Assembly (NCBI RefSeq): GCF_001625215.2
Contig: NC_030382.2
Coordinates: 34,086,610 to 34,150,609 of the forward strand
Reading direction: 5' to 3'
DNA: 64,000 bases
Source of the DNA: Daucus carota subsp. sativus
Taxonomy: Eukaryota > Streptophyta > Magnoliopsida > Apiales > Apiaceae
The notes beneath the pieces were generated by a model. It saw only the letters and a program-made list of their open reading frames with translations. It made no database searches and was not told the origin of the DNA. Shown piece by piece: positions 46,562-59,346 of this stretch. The position numbers and the translations under genes are program-made. Numbering within the stretch: position 1 is the stretch's first letter; every line of letters starts with the position of its first letter.

Positions 46562-49500
46562 ATGGATGTGGAATACTATGGGGTAGAGTTTTTTATTGTT
46601 GCATTCATTATAAGTAATGTGATCCACAGCTGGATTAGCATGAATGCATATATGATGATTATGCTTATGTTCTTTTAGGAATATGTAAGGAATTCCAGAG
46701 GAGTCTGGCTTTTTACTTGCAGATGGCTGCCTTTATCTCCACCAAAAGCTCTTGTTTTTCTTTGCCATGGTTTGCATTCTCTATTCTCTTCTTGTGTTGA
46801 ACAAGTTTCGCATTTTTTTTAAGCTCTACTAATTTCATTCTTTTATATTTGACGAGGCTGAAGGGTATGGCATGGAATGCAGTGATTTCATGAGAGGTAG
46901 ATATATGCCTTAACTTGTCTTCCGGATTCAAGTTAACTTTTCCTGTAATATTGCCTCCACTGATTTGCTTAATCTACTGAAGCCTCTCTTACTCTCTGTG
47001 TGAGAGAGAAAGAGGGAGGGGGGGGGGGGGGGGGGGGGTATGAGAGTGAGAGAGGGAGGGAGGGAATGAGAGAGAGAGGATGGGGGGGGGGGGGGGGTTA
47101 TGTAGGTTTTGTTCATAGTTTTAGTAACGAACTCCATGACCTAAACTGGTTCTTGTTCGTCTGAAATTGAAAACCTTATCCTTAAGGAGTGCATTGACAA
47201 TGTGCAATGTGTCCAGTTCACCTAGCAATCAGCTTAGCTATCTGTCTTTCTAACTATAATTAAAACTTAAATAGTGATTTAACAACTCCAACATATCGTG
47301 TAGCTAGACCAAATTTTAGCCAGTCACTTCTCTGCTTCAATATATCGTCTTCATCTCCTGTTCATCTTTCTCTTTCGAAAATATGTAAATAAAAAAAATA
47401 TATTACATATCTAGCATTGGTGGAGAAAAGCATTTTAGCTGGTATTGCCGGAAATGCTCTTAACTTTATTCAAGTATGATTGTCTGAGGAAGAGATAAAG
47501 TATTACCAGTGTAACAACTACCGAGTCACTGGCGTAGTAAAGTGGTTGGTGTGAGGCTTTTATATCTTACCTGTAACAATAAATTTATCATCTTCAACTT
47601 GCAAATTCTGACATATATTGTTGATAATATTCACTAAAACCATAATTTACTTAAAATCACATTTCAATCTTTACATATTAGTCTATACCTATGTTTATGA
47701 GTTAACTAATCGGTCTCTCCAGATATAAATTGTGTGTGCAGCGCAACTAATCACACTGTTTACAAAATTTAAGGTTGTGGGACAAGGCTGGCTAAGTATG
47801 GGTACGCTGTTGTGGGGATCGATTATGAGGGACATGGACAATCCAGGGGACCTCGTTGTTACATCAAGAAGTTTGAGAACATTGTCAACGACTGCAGCGA
47901 CTTCTTCAAATCTGTCTGTGGTAAGCTACACAAACGATTATTTCATCATAAATTTTATATATCACAGCCAATTTAAGTGACTGCAGTTCTTGCTTTTAAC
48001 TATTGCATATTCTTAAACTGTAATCTACATGATGTTTCTTTAAGTTTGATTTGGAAGAATCAAATGTTGATTAAGTTACCAGCTTAATGTTGCTTATTAT
48101 AAATCGTAGTAGATTCACAATGCACTCTGTAAAAGCAGTCCCAGATAATTGACTGAAATAACAAAAGATTAATTCTAGTTAATCAAAAAGTAAAATCCCA
48201 TATTAGAATACATAAATATCTAATTGAAAACGCATGGTGAAAACTGTTCGTATGTACACCAGCGCAGAAAGAGTACAAAGATAAGAAACGATTCTTGTAT
48301 GGAGAGTCGATGGGTGGAGCTGTTGCTCTACTTCTTCATAAAAAGGATCCTGCTTTCTGGCACGGGGCAGTTCTCGTGGCTCCAATGTGCAAGGTCAGTG
48401 CTGTATTACAATTTTCTTGTTACTGTAGTGTAACGATATAATTAATACTGCAGTTTACTCTTTTAATTTCTATTAATGACATTTTCAAAAAAAAAAAAAA
48501 ATCTATTAATGACAGTTGTTATGGTTATTTCATATTTGATTAACATCAATGAACAATATGTTTTCAGATATCGGAAAAGGTTAAGCCACATCCGGTGGTA
48601 GTGAGCATGTTGACTACTCTAGAAGACGTTATACCCAAGTGGAAAATAGTTCCCACGAAGGATGTTATCGACGCAGCTTTCAAGGACCCTGTCAAGCGAG
48701 AAGAGGTCAAAACTTGTACTATAACTGATAACAAACGTGACAAATTGCAAAATTCTAAAGAGTAGCTTGGTACTTGCAAACCTTTGATCCATTTTTCCCT
48801 TAATGTGCAGATACGTGGTAATAGACTTATTTACCAGGACAAACCCCGACTGAAAACAGCTCTAGAAATGCTCCGGACTAGCATGGATCTTGAGGATAGC
48901 TTAAGCCAGGTCCTCATCACTATGATCCTCTTTTATTGTAGTAGTTAATAGTAAAATAAACAAGTCTATAATATTTCCTTGGGTGAATGCCTCGAGTGCA
49001 AGTGATATACCCATAGTTAATTCTGTTCACATTCCCATTACCGTGTTGAATTCTCATGATCCAAGATCCAACGGACACCATAGCAAATTCATGTATGAGG
49101 CAAAACAGTGATGACTCAACCAAAGGCAGAGGATCTGTATTTGTTCATTTATTATCACAACCATATCCTCTAGAAGTAGTTTGAAGACTTTACTCTATAA
49201 ATGTGAGTGTGACCACCACCGGAAACCAACTACATTCTGCATTTACTACAAAGATTGTGTTTTGGGGACTACAGTATTGGCAAGCATGAGACTGTGTTTC
49301 CCAGTTATCAGCCTTTGCCATTACTTCGATTTTTACTTTAATTTAATATATCACCTACCCTTTAAACTTTACGACACATATTATTAAGCAAGTCTGACTG
49401 GTACTACTAAATATATGGCTTATTGGCAGGTGACGATACCATTTTTTGTGCTGCACGGGGAAGCAGATACAGTAACTGATCCAGATGTAAGTCGAGCATT

Positions 49501-49822
49501 GTACGAGTTAGCCAGTAGTGTTGACAAAACCATAAAACTGTATCCAGGAATGTGGCACGGCTTGACAGCAGGCGAGACGGATAATAACATTGAGACTGTA
49601 TTTAAAGACATCACAGCCTGGTTAGACAAAAGGTCTGGAGATGATCTCCCGGCTTTCCTAGCAGATAATTTACAAGAAGGTTCTGGCCATGAAAATGGCA
49701 TCACAGCTAAATCGCCCAGAAGTATAGCTCGACAGAAATCGCAGAAGAAGCGGTTGGGTGGAATATATCTGTGTGGGCTGAAAGGAAGTCAAATGCACCA
49801 TAACTCCCCGGTGCAGATTTAG
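46562..49822 (+). CDS. Alpha/beta-hydrolase, monoacylglycerol lipase-like, 8 exons, 350 aa
   Basis: Exons: 46562-46582, 46679-46769, 46864-46896, 47774-47920, 48263-48393, 48568-48705, 48811-48909, 49430-49822; total 1,053 bp. The protein begins MDVEYYG|EYVRNSRGVWLFTCRW, then PKALVFLCHGYGMECSDFM (oxyanion HG, about 37-38), GYAVVGIDYEGHGQSRG and the nucleophile elbow GESMG with Ser113. The acid is Asp233 (HGEADTVTD) and the His is 263 (MWHGL). A lid region follows the Ser elbow (APMCKISEKVKPHP). Such proteins hydrolyse monoacylglycerols or related esters; annotation as caffeoylshikimate esterase-like is common but that substrate is not shown here. The Ser/Lys-rich C-terminal tail beyond residue about 290 is longer than in most relatives. 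Confidence 0.93.
47008..47098 (+). repeat. Poly-G and GA-rich tracts in hydrolase intron 3
   Basis: Two runs of about 22 and 17 G residues (about 47017-47038 and 47081-47097) separated by GAGAG- and GGGA-rich sequence, on the transcribed (sense) strand. Such tracts can form G-quadruplexes and are hard to sequence, so run lengths may be inaccurate. Confidence 0.8.
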
Positions 49823-51830
49823 CATGGGCATATTTGTTTTGCGTTTTGTTATGTCAAGTTGTGAGAACAGAAACATACTGCCTATGTCATCTGTTACCTG
49901 TATAATACCATAATAAGCGGCATAATTAGCTAAATTAATCGTATTTTAAGAAGAAAAAACTCTTCCGATCTGCAACATGTCCGACTTAGTGCAAGACAAA
50001 GTATCTAGTGCAAGACAAAATATTCGGTGTGATATATATGTAAGTATTTTGGCTCGTGATTCTGTAAACGTAGTACTCATTTTTGTCACATAACCTCCTT
50101 CACTGAATGATTGAATGTTCTTCCAAAACCAAAGTTCTATAACTCTCAAAATCTTTATAAATCATGAGACGGAGGCTCAACCATTCTAATACACCGTCTC
50201 CAATTCTTCTTATGTAATGTCATATCCTCGTGAGATTTAAGACTCCCATGTCCAATCCGCTCATATTCGACAATGCCGACCATTCTTTTTCTTACCCTGA
50301 ATTTTTTGCCCCGAATCTGTGTAATTATTGCAGATATGGAGAGGGTAAGATGTATAATTCCTAGAAGACCCCAGCTTATATGTGCATGTGTACAACATGT
50401 GTATTATTCTTATATCATTAAATAAATTGTTTAAAACAGTGGTAGTGATAGAAGAAATCACCATCATTATCCTTTTAAGTTATCATAAAACTAATAGAAG
50501 ATAAATAATATTTTTTCTTTATAAATGAACAAATAAAAAATATTAAATATATAATTGCTAATTAGTTAAAAAGTTAAAAAAAGTAAAACTACTGTTAATA
50601 ACATATATTAATATTAAAAAAATTTGGAGCTGGATATGATGTTAGCAACAATATCAAATATATGAAAAATTGTCTTTAAAGCCATCTAAGAAGAAGGTGT
50701 AGCTCCTGATCTTAACAAAAAATTTAAAGGTAGAAATAAAATATATGTTTTGAACTTGAAAAAGTAAGGTTAATTCCACTTCATGTCAGAACCAATATTA
50801 GGACATAGGCACATCAATTATGGGCAACTAAAATTACCGTGCATAGAATTCTTCAAATGCACTGAAATCATTTTTAACTCTTTCAGACTTGAAAGTAAAA
50901 GTTAAATTTGTCTTACACCATATTGAACGATCAACATTCTACACACATATATGTAGGCATGTTTCATATAGTTCATATAGACGAGAAATTGTTCTATACG
51001 ACAATACAAACTTATACCTCCTACCAATCCTACCAAGTGGACATGAACCACATCAAACATCTAAATCAAAAGATTTATAACCAAAATAATGTTCATGAGT
51101 GCGGTAGCCAGGCCTCGGTATTTATCACGATGGGTTATGTTTATTGAATAAAAAATAAGAATTTTTTCTTTTATAACAGAACCAGCAGTTAGGTCAAGTA
51201 AGAATAAAGTTGAAGATGTCATGCAACATAAGGCTATCGCAAGTATTGATAAATTTGTGGTTAAACAATGTTCGAGTGAGAAAATCATTCATGCTATCAC
51301 GTCACTTTAGCAAATTAGCATGCTAATACTCTTGATTTAAACATCAACGTTTTTGGATTTTTTTTCCAAATAATACAAGGACTGCAATATGAAAAGACAT
51401 CAAAAGTGTTTGTCAACTAGTTGATGCAGTTGTTAAAGCTTACGAAGAAGTTACTCATACGACACAAACGATCAAGATTCAAGATCAAATAAGCTAATAT
51501 CTTGACGTTCAAAACAAATTGAGATTTTCAAGCCACCAAATCTTTAACATGATTAAGTACGGAATTGAGAAGTACTTGCAGAAGATCCAACAACTGGATG
51601 AACTTACAGAAATGAGCCCTCTGGATTCGCAACCGATGCTTTTCACCTTCGGCGTGTTGTTAATGTCTACAACAAAAATGTTAAACAAAGTTTCATACTA
51701 ATAAATAAATTTGTAAAATAATAATATAAACAATAAGATTTTATAATTACATAATTTTTTATTTTGGATACACTAAAAGAAAATCGTAAAGAAACCAAAG
51801 ATCGGAGGGAGCAATTGTGACTTGTAAGTA
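49823..51830. other. Intergenic, no gene seen
   Basis: 3' flank of the hydrolase gene and AT-rich DNA. No exon-like or transposon structure could be supported. Confidence 0.4.
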
Positions 51831-52381
51831 GGCATGGTAATTTGACACGTAACACGCTAACACGAAATGAAACGACACGAAAAAAATGGATATGAGTTTT
51901 GATTTTCGATACACGAAACACGAAAGTACACAAACACGAAATTACATGATAGATTTTGTGTCAGATATGGGTTTTTATTTTGGGTACACGAAATACACGA
52001 AATATTTGTACATAGATTTCATTATATATATGTTATAATATATTATATATATAATTGTGTTAAATAAATATATATTTATATGTATATGTAGATACATATT
52101 ATAGATAAATTAATAAATTTGTAGATAATTGTATGTGAGCATAAATATGTCATTTATATTTAGTAAAATCATACTGGAAAAATATATATTAAAGCTATTT
52201 TTTGATTAAAAATATATTAATATTTTTATATATAATGTACACGAAAAATACACGAAACGTTTCAGATCGGATACAAATTTCAAATTAGATACACAAAATT
52301 GATAACGGGCGGACTTTGAGTACACGAAACATGGAAATACACGAAATAAAAATATACGAAACGAAACGATTTCCACCCTGG
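51831..52381. repeat. Degenerate ACACGAAA-rich repeat, hAT-like
   Basis: TAGGCATGGTAATTTGACACG on the left and AAACGATTTCCACCCTG on the right, with many ACACGAAA, CACGAAATAC and GAAACGAAACG units in both subterminal parts. Looks like a non-autonomous hAT-type element, but matching 8-bp flanks were not found. Confidence 0.5.
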
Positions 52382-52500
52382 TCAAGCGAAAATCTTGGGA
52401 AAAAAACGGAGAAATTTGGTTTCCACATATGTTGGGCTCTCAGAATTTAGAAGCCCATATGAGTTTTGAATATATCCGGTCTTTCAGCCTATTTCTGGTG

Positions 52501-52763
52501 TTCAAGTTTAGAGCGCAAAGTTCCGAAGCACTCCACAAGATCTCCACGCTCAACAAAGGTACTAAACCCTAACTATCATATCCTCTGTTGATACATCTTG
52601 TTACACATCGAATGTTATTGCTTTTAATTCAACCTCGTTTATAAGGTTGTCAGCGGACGTTCATTTTCTGTCCTCTTGCTTTTTAGGGTTTTGACGGTGC
52701 AATTAACGTTAATTCGTTTTCGTTTTGCAGGTTTCGTTTCTTTTTTCTGCCATCAAAGATGAG
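52501..52763 (+). other. SmD2 leader with 5'UTR intron
   Basis: A probable untranslated exon ends CAACAAAG|GT (52558). An intron of 172 bp (52559-52730), holding a telo-box AAACCCTAA at 52564-52572 and another TTAGGGTTTT at 52683, ends TTTTGCAG. The exon then runs to the first five coding bases. Confidence 0.65.
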
Positions 52764-55593
52764 GTACGTCTGTTTATCAATAACGCACTATTGTTAAATA
52801 GTAATTAAGTGTGAATAGGTTTCGTTAAATTTGTTATATCGTTCATAATTTTTTAGGGATTTTTTGGATATGCATTGGTGTTAATAAGCCTAATGTAGAG
52901 TCGGGGACCTCGGGACGGGTGTTTCGACAATTTAGTGATCTGGATATTTGAGATAGGATAGTTTTGTAGCTCTGATCAAGATAGTTTCATATTGTCATTC
53001 AACAGCTATAGTCACACACACACACACACACACTCCCCCTAGTTATTTAGACATTAAACAACAAATTTGACATGATCTAATTTTACGTGACTTAATTCTT
53101 TTGGTCAATGTACGTGTTTGATGTTTTATAATTGGCAACAGGGTGAATATAATTGATCAGGGAAAATTATATTGGATAATGTATTGTACAATTAGCCACC
53201 ACAATTTATAAACGAGCATCATTTATTGGAGGATGTATCTATATCATTGTAGTTCTATATCAGGGTGAGGTCTCTTTTTGATGGTCAAAGTGTCTGAATT
53301 TAGTCTAGTGGCCTGACCCTAAATCATCTGATTGTCCAAGGTCCAGCATTATAGGATGATAATATTAGAATACTTAGGTCACCAGGACCATTTGTGGTCA
53401 GGGGATTATAAGACTGAAGATGTTTGTAGTTATGATAAATTGATGACTGTTTGCAGGTTAAATTGTTTTTTCTGTATGAATTTACTATGAATGCATCTAA
53501 TTGTTATTCTATTTCGTGATTATGTTTAATAATGATTTTAAATTTTTTCTTGCCTTGCAGTCGACCAATGGATGAGGATGTTCCTGTAAGTTCTCTCACT
53601 AAATAATTATGTTAATCCTTTATCCTTGAATTATGATTGTAGTAATGTTTAGATCTGTGGTATCTCAGGACTATGTTATTGTTGCCTCCTTGCTATATTG
53701 TTTGCAAGCCTTATCTTAGTGTGCATGGTACAACTTGCAAGCAAAGCGTTGAAGTTTTTTGGTAATATTTTAATATACACGCATTTTTTATGTACAACTA
53801 TAAAATGCATGCCATTGTAACGTAAACTTTAGTAGGTTGCCATCACATAATAATTAATAATCGTAGTGGCAAGCTTAAGGAACAATTTTGTATTTCTATA
53901 TCAACAGGCAGTCCCCACTATAATGTTGTAGCTTTCTGCTCCTCTTTCTTCTCTTTATACAGTTGATCTAGCACCTCTCCATCTTCAATCAGTATTTACA
54001 CTGCTAAAACACATAATATACACAGATTATCATGTTCGTATGATTTGCTGAAGGAAATGATTATATCTTGTTAAAAGCTTGGTGTTTGGTGCATTGCCTA
54101 GATCTTATGAACTAGCTGTAATTCCATGTGATCTCTTTATATTTTGAGAAAAAAATGATTGAAGATGGGGAAGACAAATCAGTCTTAGGTATATTGATGA
54201 AGTTGTGGTAGCTCAGCATCTTACCCAAGATCAGATCAAAATGCAACATAGCTTGTGTTTTCCATTGTTTCCCCTTCTTGATGTTATTATTGTTGCAAAT
54301 TTAAAATTTTATCGGAGAATTGACACACCCTTTGTCCTCCATCTTTAGAAACAACCCAAAGTAGATGGGGAAAAAGGTCAATTAAGTGCAGGACATGTGA
54401 TTTATCAACTCTATCATAGTACCAGTTTATCAGAGTCTGCACTTACGTTCCTTGTATAAAAACACTTCACTTTTTGTACCTTTTACTCAATCCATGATGC
54501 ATAATTCGCTCTCGTCCCTGCTACTATCCAACCTAATCTGCTGCTTATTATAAGAGAACAGGACAAAGCAAGGCATGCTATATCATGCATGACATAGCAC
54601 CAACTGGTCAGCAGGAAATCTTAGTAACCGTAGCATGGAAAACCTTTGTATCTCTACAATAGAGGCAGTCCTGTGGCGTAATGCAAGCAATATACAGATT
54701 TCGTATATAAAAAATATTTTTTTTCTTTTTCAATTTGATGCTGCCTTGATCTTTCTCAATTTTCAAAAACTATGTTTTCTTTCATTTGATTGTTATCTGC
54801 TTTTCTATGTACTTGATCTATTTATCCAGAAAAGTGAAACCTAGGAATAATTAGTTTGTACCACATGGCCGTCTACTTATGCCTTATGGTATATCAGTGG
54901 TTTGAGTATATTGTGTTTTAATTGTACATTTGTGTATGAAGGTTTATATCCTTTGTTACGTGAGAATTATGTTGGTAATACAGTACAAGGGTTCTTATTG
55001 TTTGTGTATGCTTTTGAGTTCAATTATATCTTAAATGTTTTACTTAACTTTATAGGCAAAGAATGAGGAAGAGGAGTTCAACACAGGTCCACTTTCAGTA
55101 CTGATGATGAGTGTTAAAAATAACACACAGGTATTGATTTTTCTCTTGCTGTCCGCTTTTGGGGCTCATTAAATGAGATAACAGCAAATTGAGATATATT
55201 ACTTAGTGGTATCTACAATTTCAGATTTTTTTAATGCTTTGGTTAATTGCCTTTTCATTGTGTCTGTTCAGGTTCTTATCAACTGCCGTAACAACAAAAA
55301 GCTTCTTGGTCGTGTAAGAGCTTTTGACCGACACTGCAACATGGTGCTAGAAAATGTTAGGGAGATGTGGACAGAGGTTTGTTTTTTTACATTAGATGAA
55401 TTGAGTAGTTATATTCATTTGGATATGCATATACAAAATTAGATTTCATTAACATATGCTCATTTTTTACACTCAGCTTCCAAAGGCTGGTAAAGGCAAG
55501 AAGAAATCTCTTCCAGTTAACAAAGACAGGTTTATTAGCAAGATGTTTCTTCGGGGCGATTCAGTGATCATTGTCCTCAGGAACCCTAAGTGA
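52759..55593 (+). CDS. SMD2: Spliceosomal core protein SmD2, 5 coding exons, 108 aa
   Basis: Exons: 52759-52763, 53561-53585, 55056-55130, 55272-55376, 55477-55593; total 327 bp. The first coding exon holds only ATGAG. Protein order: [26 protein letters not shown]..., then the Sm1 motif ([20 protein letters not shown], with [13 protein letters not shown]) and Sm2 motif ([18 protein letters not shown]) at the C-terminus. The insert [17 protein letters not shown] between Sm1 and Sm2 is diagnostic for SmD2, which sits in the heptameric ring on U1, U2, U4 and U5 snRNAs. Length equals the plant family norm. A 3'UTR intron may follow, because the sequence after the stop reads TGAG|GTATTT. Confidence 0.96.
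53011..53034. repeat. CA microsatellite in SmD2 intron
   Basis: About 11 CA units followed by CTCCCC, inside the first coding intron of SmD2. Confidence 0.9.
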
Positions 55594-56424
55594 GGTATTT
55601 ATCCTTTACAATCTAGACAAAGAAATACTTCTATATTTGAATTAATATATTTCTTTGTTATCTGTCGTTTGCTGATGATTATGTGTCTATAGTGTTGGTC
55701 ATTGATTTCTTCCTCTAATTTAATTGCCATATGTGGTGATTTATTATAATGTTGATGCAATTCCTTTATATATTCCGTTGTGAAAATTAATGAAGTATGC
55801 GTAGGGGTCGTAACCAATATAATCCCAACTCTTGCACACTTTTCACATGGAGTTCCTTTCTCTCTTTTTTTCTTTCTAAATAGCTTCTTTTCTTTTTTAA
55901 TATACATCTTCCACCTGAGGGCCTGCCATGCCTGAACATAAATCAGATTATATTTCAATGTAAACTTTTAATTTCAAGTGACTAGTTACATAGATCAATT
56001 TTGATTAGTAACTTTCTTGACTCATTTTATGACGGGATAAGTTTTGTTGCACTAAGTTAACTTGGCTTTGATTTATTTGTAATAAATCAGTGTTTCGCTG
56101 TGTAGCTCAAAAAGTCTCTACTTCTCCATTGTGTTGCCTTTTTAGACTATCCAAGGTTATTGTGTTAGGCTGGGACAGTTTGCTACTAGATTTTCTCTAA
56201 GATGTGTAATTCTACTTGCCCGCATCCATAATGTTTTTCTGCAGACGGATACCATGATATAACTTACTGAATTAATATATGTATAAAGGATGGTGAAACT
56301 TTAAATAGAGATTTTGTTTCTGTTTACTTGGATGTGTTATATTTTCAACTGTCTGCTTATGCTGAACTACAAATTTTTACAGATCACTCTGTGGTGATTT
56401 TTATTGAACAGTGATCTACACTAT

Positions 56425-56754
56425 GAGGCTGTTTTCTGGGGCTTATTGGCCCCGGTGTTAAGCCTTTTTCGACTTTAAGCTAAAAAATGTTTGTTTGTGT
56501 ATAAGTCAGAAACTGACTTAAAGTTAGAAGTTGGTAGTATGTACTTTTTTGAACAACTTATTTTTTTAATAAAAATCTCATCACTCAAATAACTAACCTG
56601 TCAAATTTGTTTTTTTTGTTATATTTTTGTTAAGTCATAAGTCACCTAGAATATAAAATTATTACCCAAAATGACAATTTAAACTGCACACTTATCAAAA
56701 TAAGTGACCATAAGTCATGAGCCATTATTATTTTAAGTTCACCCAAAGGGGCTC
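56425..56754. mobile_element. Tourist-like MITE, copy 2
   Basis: 330 bp, GAGGCTGTTTTC to CCAAAGGGGCTC, flanked by TAT (56422-56424, 56755-56757). Shares TGTTTGTTTGTG and CTGACTTAAAGTTAGAAGTT with 42441-42785. Located in the presumed 3'UTR intron of SmD2. Confidence 0.75.
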
Positions 56755-56848
56755 TATATCTCTGACCTTTAAGTGTATTAGACACTATTGGTAATGTTCT
56801 GTTTTATTATACTCTCTTTTAACATTGAGTTTCTCTAATGATGCACAG

Positions 56849-57070
56849 ATAGTGGAAGCAAATCCGGAGTCTAATTCCATGGGGAGAAGATCTCAACTTG
56901 ATTAGCTTCTTAGCCACAACTTAATGTTCAACTTGAGTATTATTTTAGCTTTCAAATCAGCAGTGTTTAATCACTTGTGTACGTAAAGATTAAAATCAGG
57001 AAGTAGATTTGGTTTACTCTCTTCTATTTCATACTAATGTTGGTTTCTTTGATATATTCTGATTAAGAAG
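56849..57070 (+). other. Probable 3'UTR exon of SmD2
   Basis: Follows a TGATGCACAG acceptor; would be joined to GTGAG|GTATTT just after the stop (about 55596). AATAAAATTTG near 57070 could be the polyadenylation signal. This rests on splice-site appearance only. Confidence 0.35.
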
Positions 57071-58376
57071 AATAAAATTTGATATGCAAATTAACATGGC
57101 CATATTATGATTTTTGAGACATTCACTGAGGAATGTTAAGTCTATTATAAATTTTCCATAGACCTTGGATTTAATTTAACTGGTGAAACCATGCCAGCTC
57201 CTAACAATATTAAATCGTCCAGATTGCTTAATCTGTTGATCTGATTGTTCCTCGGTTGATATTAAAACACTATTTAGATACTGCCTTGTTATCAAGACTA
57301 TTAAAAATTCATTTGTTTCTGATCAGTGGACATCAGATCATATCCCTATGTTCCACCAGAGTTGTCAGTTGAGGAACAGTGTGGCGGAGAATGAGTTGTG
57401 GGATAGATATATAGGAGTTGGGGGAGGCATAAGGCACGTTCTATGACGAGGCAAGGGTGGGTAATATGAGGGCGTTTGGATATATATATATATATAGAGA
57501 GACGAAAATGCCAAGAGCCAGGTCCAACGGCAAATGATCTTATAAGCTCAACATATTAGAAAATATGACATAGAAATAACATTCTACCAGTAGGGATTCT
57601 CCGGAGGATTCAGTTTCCCTACTCTGGAGGATTCAGTTTCCTTCCAATCGATTGTTGCAGCAAACTATCCACGACTTTATATAGTGGAAAGATATTAACT
57701 CTATATTTATTGTGTTCATGCAGGGAGCCTAAAAAACCAGCCACGCTTTAGACACCCATTCTAGACTTTTTCTTTTACGCGGAAGATAATAGTGGATAGA
57801 ATGTAGCAAACAATCAATTGTTAGGGACCGTCTCCCTTCTCTAAATCATAGACATCGCAAGATATTGGTCATCCCTTATTTTCAGAGAACTCTATACTAC
57901 TCTTGCAAGCATATTAAGTTCAAATTCTCCCCAAAATCCCCAATTCACAATCCCTAGAAGCCCAAAATCTGAGAACTCGATATGTATATAAGAGACCTGA
58001 GACATGCGCGATAGAACATAAAATGTTTCCCGTGAAAAGAACGGGATGTTATTTTCTCAAAAAACACAAAGTTCTCCGAGCATCAGTTTTCCTGAGGAAA
58101 ACATTTTCTTTGTAATTAATCAAAGAAACACAAAAAAATTCGGAAAAATTTAATCCTTGAAAATGTTTTCCGCAAAACAAACGGAGCCCTAATTTAATCA
58201 TCCGATCATTATTGAAACCTTGTAACAAATACGCCAATCTGTGGATCTCAGAGGGCATAGTCTCTAGTTCTATCTCACTTGCCATTACAGGTTTAGTACA
58301 TACTAGCTAATCAACCAAGATCCACCCAATTTGCCGATGAAAGAATTTCATATGGGAGCTGAAGAGTCTGTGCACC
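57071..58376. other. Intergenic, no gene supported
   Basis: A short TA/GA microsatellite at about 57480-57502 is present. A minus-strand ATG frame (58049-58285, MASEIELETMPSEI...) has no recognised domain and no clear link to the fragment next to it. Confidence 0.35.
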
Positions 58377-58997
58377 TCAGTGATTTATATCATAAGAAAG
58401 AACAGTGTAGCCACGAATTCTACAAGTACAGCTACGAACACCGCCATAACTTGGATGAAGAACATAATTTCTCAGACCACTTTCCCATGCACAAAAGCAG
58501 TCACGCAGCCTTGACAAGTACCAACTTGTGTTGCTCATCTCGTCATTCTTTACCCTTTCCCATGAAGTATCAGTATCATTGTATACTGAAATACTGTAGG
58601 ATATATGATCATCATCTCCATCAGCAAAGAGTTTTATTAATTTTCCATTGTGTTCCGCAATATAGTTGACACCAACCAATCATTCCTAGGCCAAAGTAAC
58701 TCTTTCCAAACATGGGTAGCCACATTATATCGTCATCTCTCCCCAGATATCATTATAGAAAATCTGCTCGCCAATGCTGATCAGACCACAAAATCCTTCA
58801 AACTGCATCGTGCGCTCTACAGGGACATGTTTAGTCCACAAAAGATCACCAGGTTTTGCTGTTCGGAGAGTAATTCGACAAAATGTACCAGCACTGATGA
58901 GGACCACACTTAAAGGATAGCCACTGTGAGTTGAAAAAGAACCAAAAAATTCGTGGGATAGAGAACCATGAATAAGATTCAGCCGCAGAAACAGCAA
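58377..58997 (-). pseudogene. F-box-associated (DUF295-like) gene fragment
   Basis: Minus-strand frames read ISAGTFCRITLRTAKPGDLL and WTKHVPVE...GEQIFYNDIWGE, then after a frame change ATHVWKELLWPRNDWLVSTI, then YIAEHNGKLIKLFADGDDD, SISVYN and WERVKN. This order (short strand, PGD-W-T, FYN-G, AEHNGKLL, W-V) resembles the beta-propeller part of plant F-box/DUF295 proteins. At least two frame changes and a stop break it, and no F-box is seen upstream. Confidence 0.5.
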
Positions 58998-59346
58998 GTT
59001 TGAGTAACTTGTTAAGTTGCACTAGCAATCCAGAAATTATCTATTAAAAATATGGGCAGATTACTCAAGAAGCAGAATGAACCATCAACCATCACAAGAT
59101 TCTAAAAAAGTAAAATTTCAATAAGAACTTTCAGAAAATGTGAGATGTTTCCAATAATGAACAGCGTAAACCGTCAAGTATGAAAAACAATTAAAAACTA
59201 AACTAAAAAAGAGATCATATTAGAATGTCAAAGTAGCTCTGCTGTAGTCTTACAAGCTCCGGACAATAAGGTAAAAATCACAGAAAATATCCTCTTAAGT
59301 GATGAAACGACAACAATTTACAGGTATCCAGTATGGAATCAAGTTG

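Noticed and set aside
47774..49822. Hydrolase gene as 5'-truncated
   Set aside because: Three short upstream exons (46562, 46679 and 46864) restore the start, the conserved VRNSRG block and the oxyanion HGYGMEC motif in frame.
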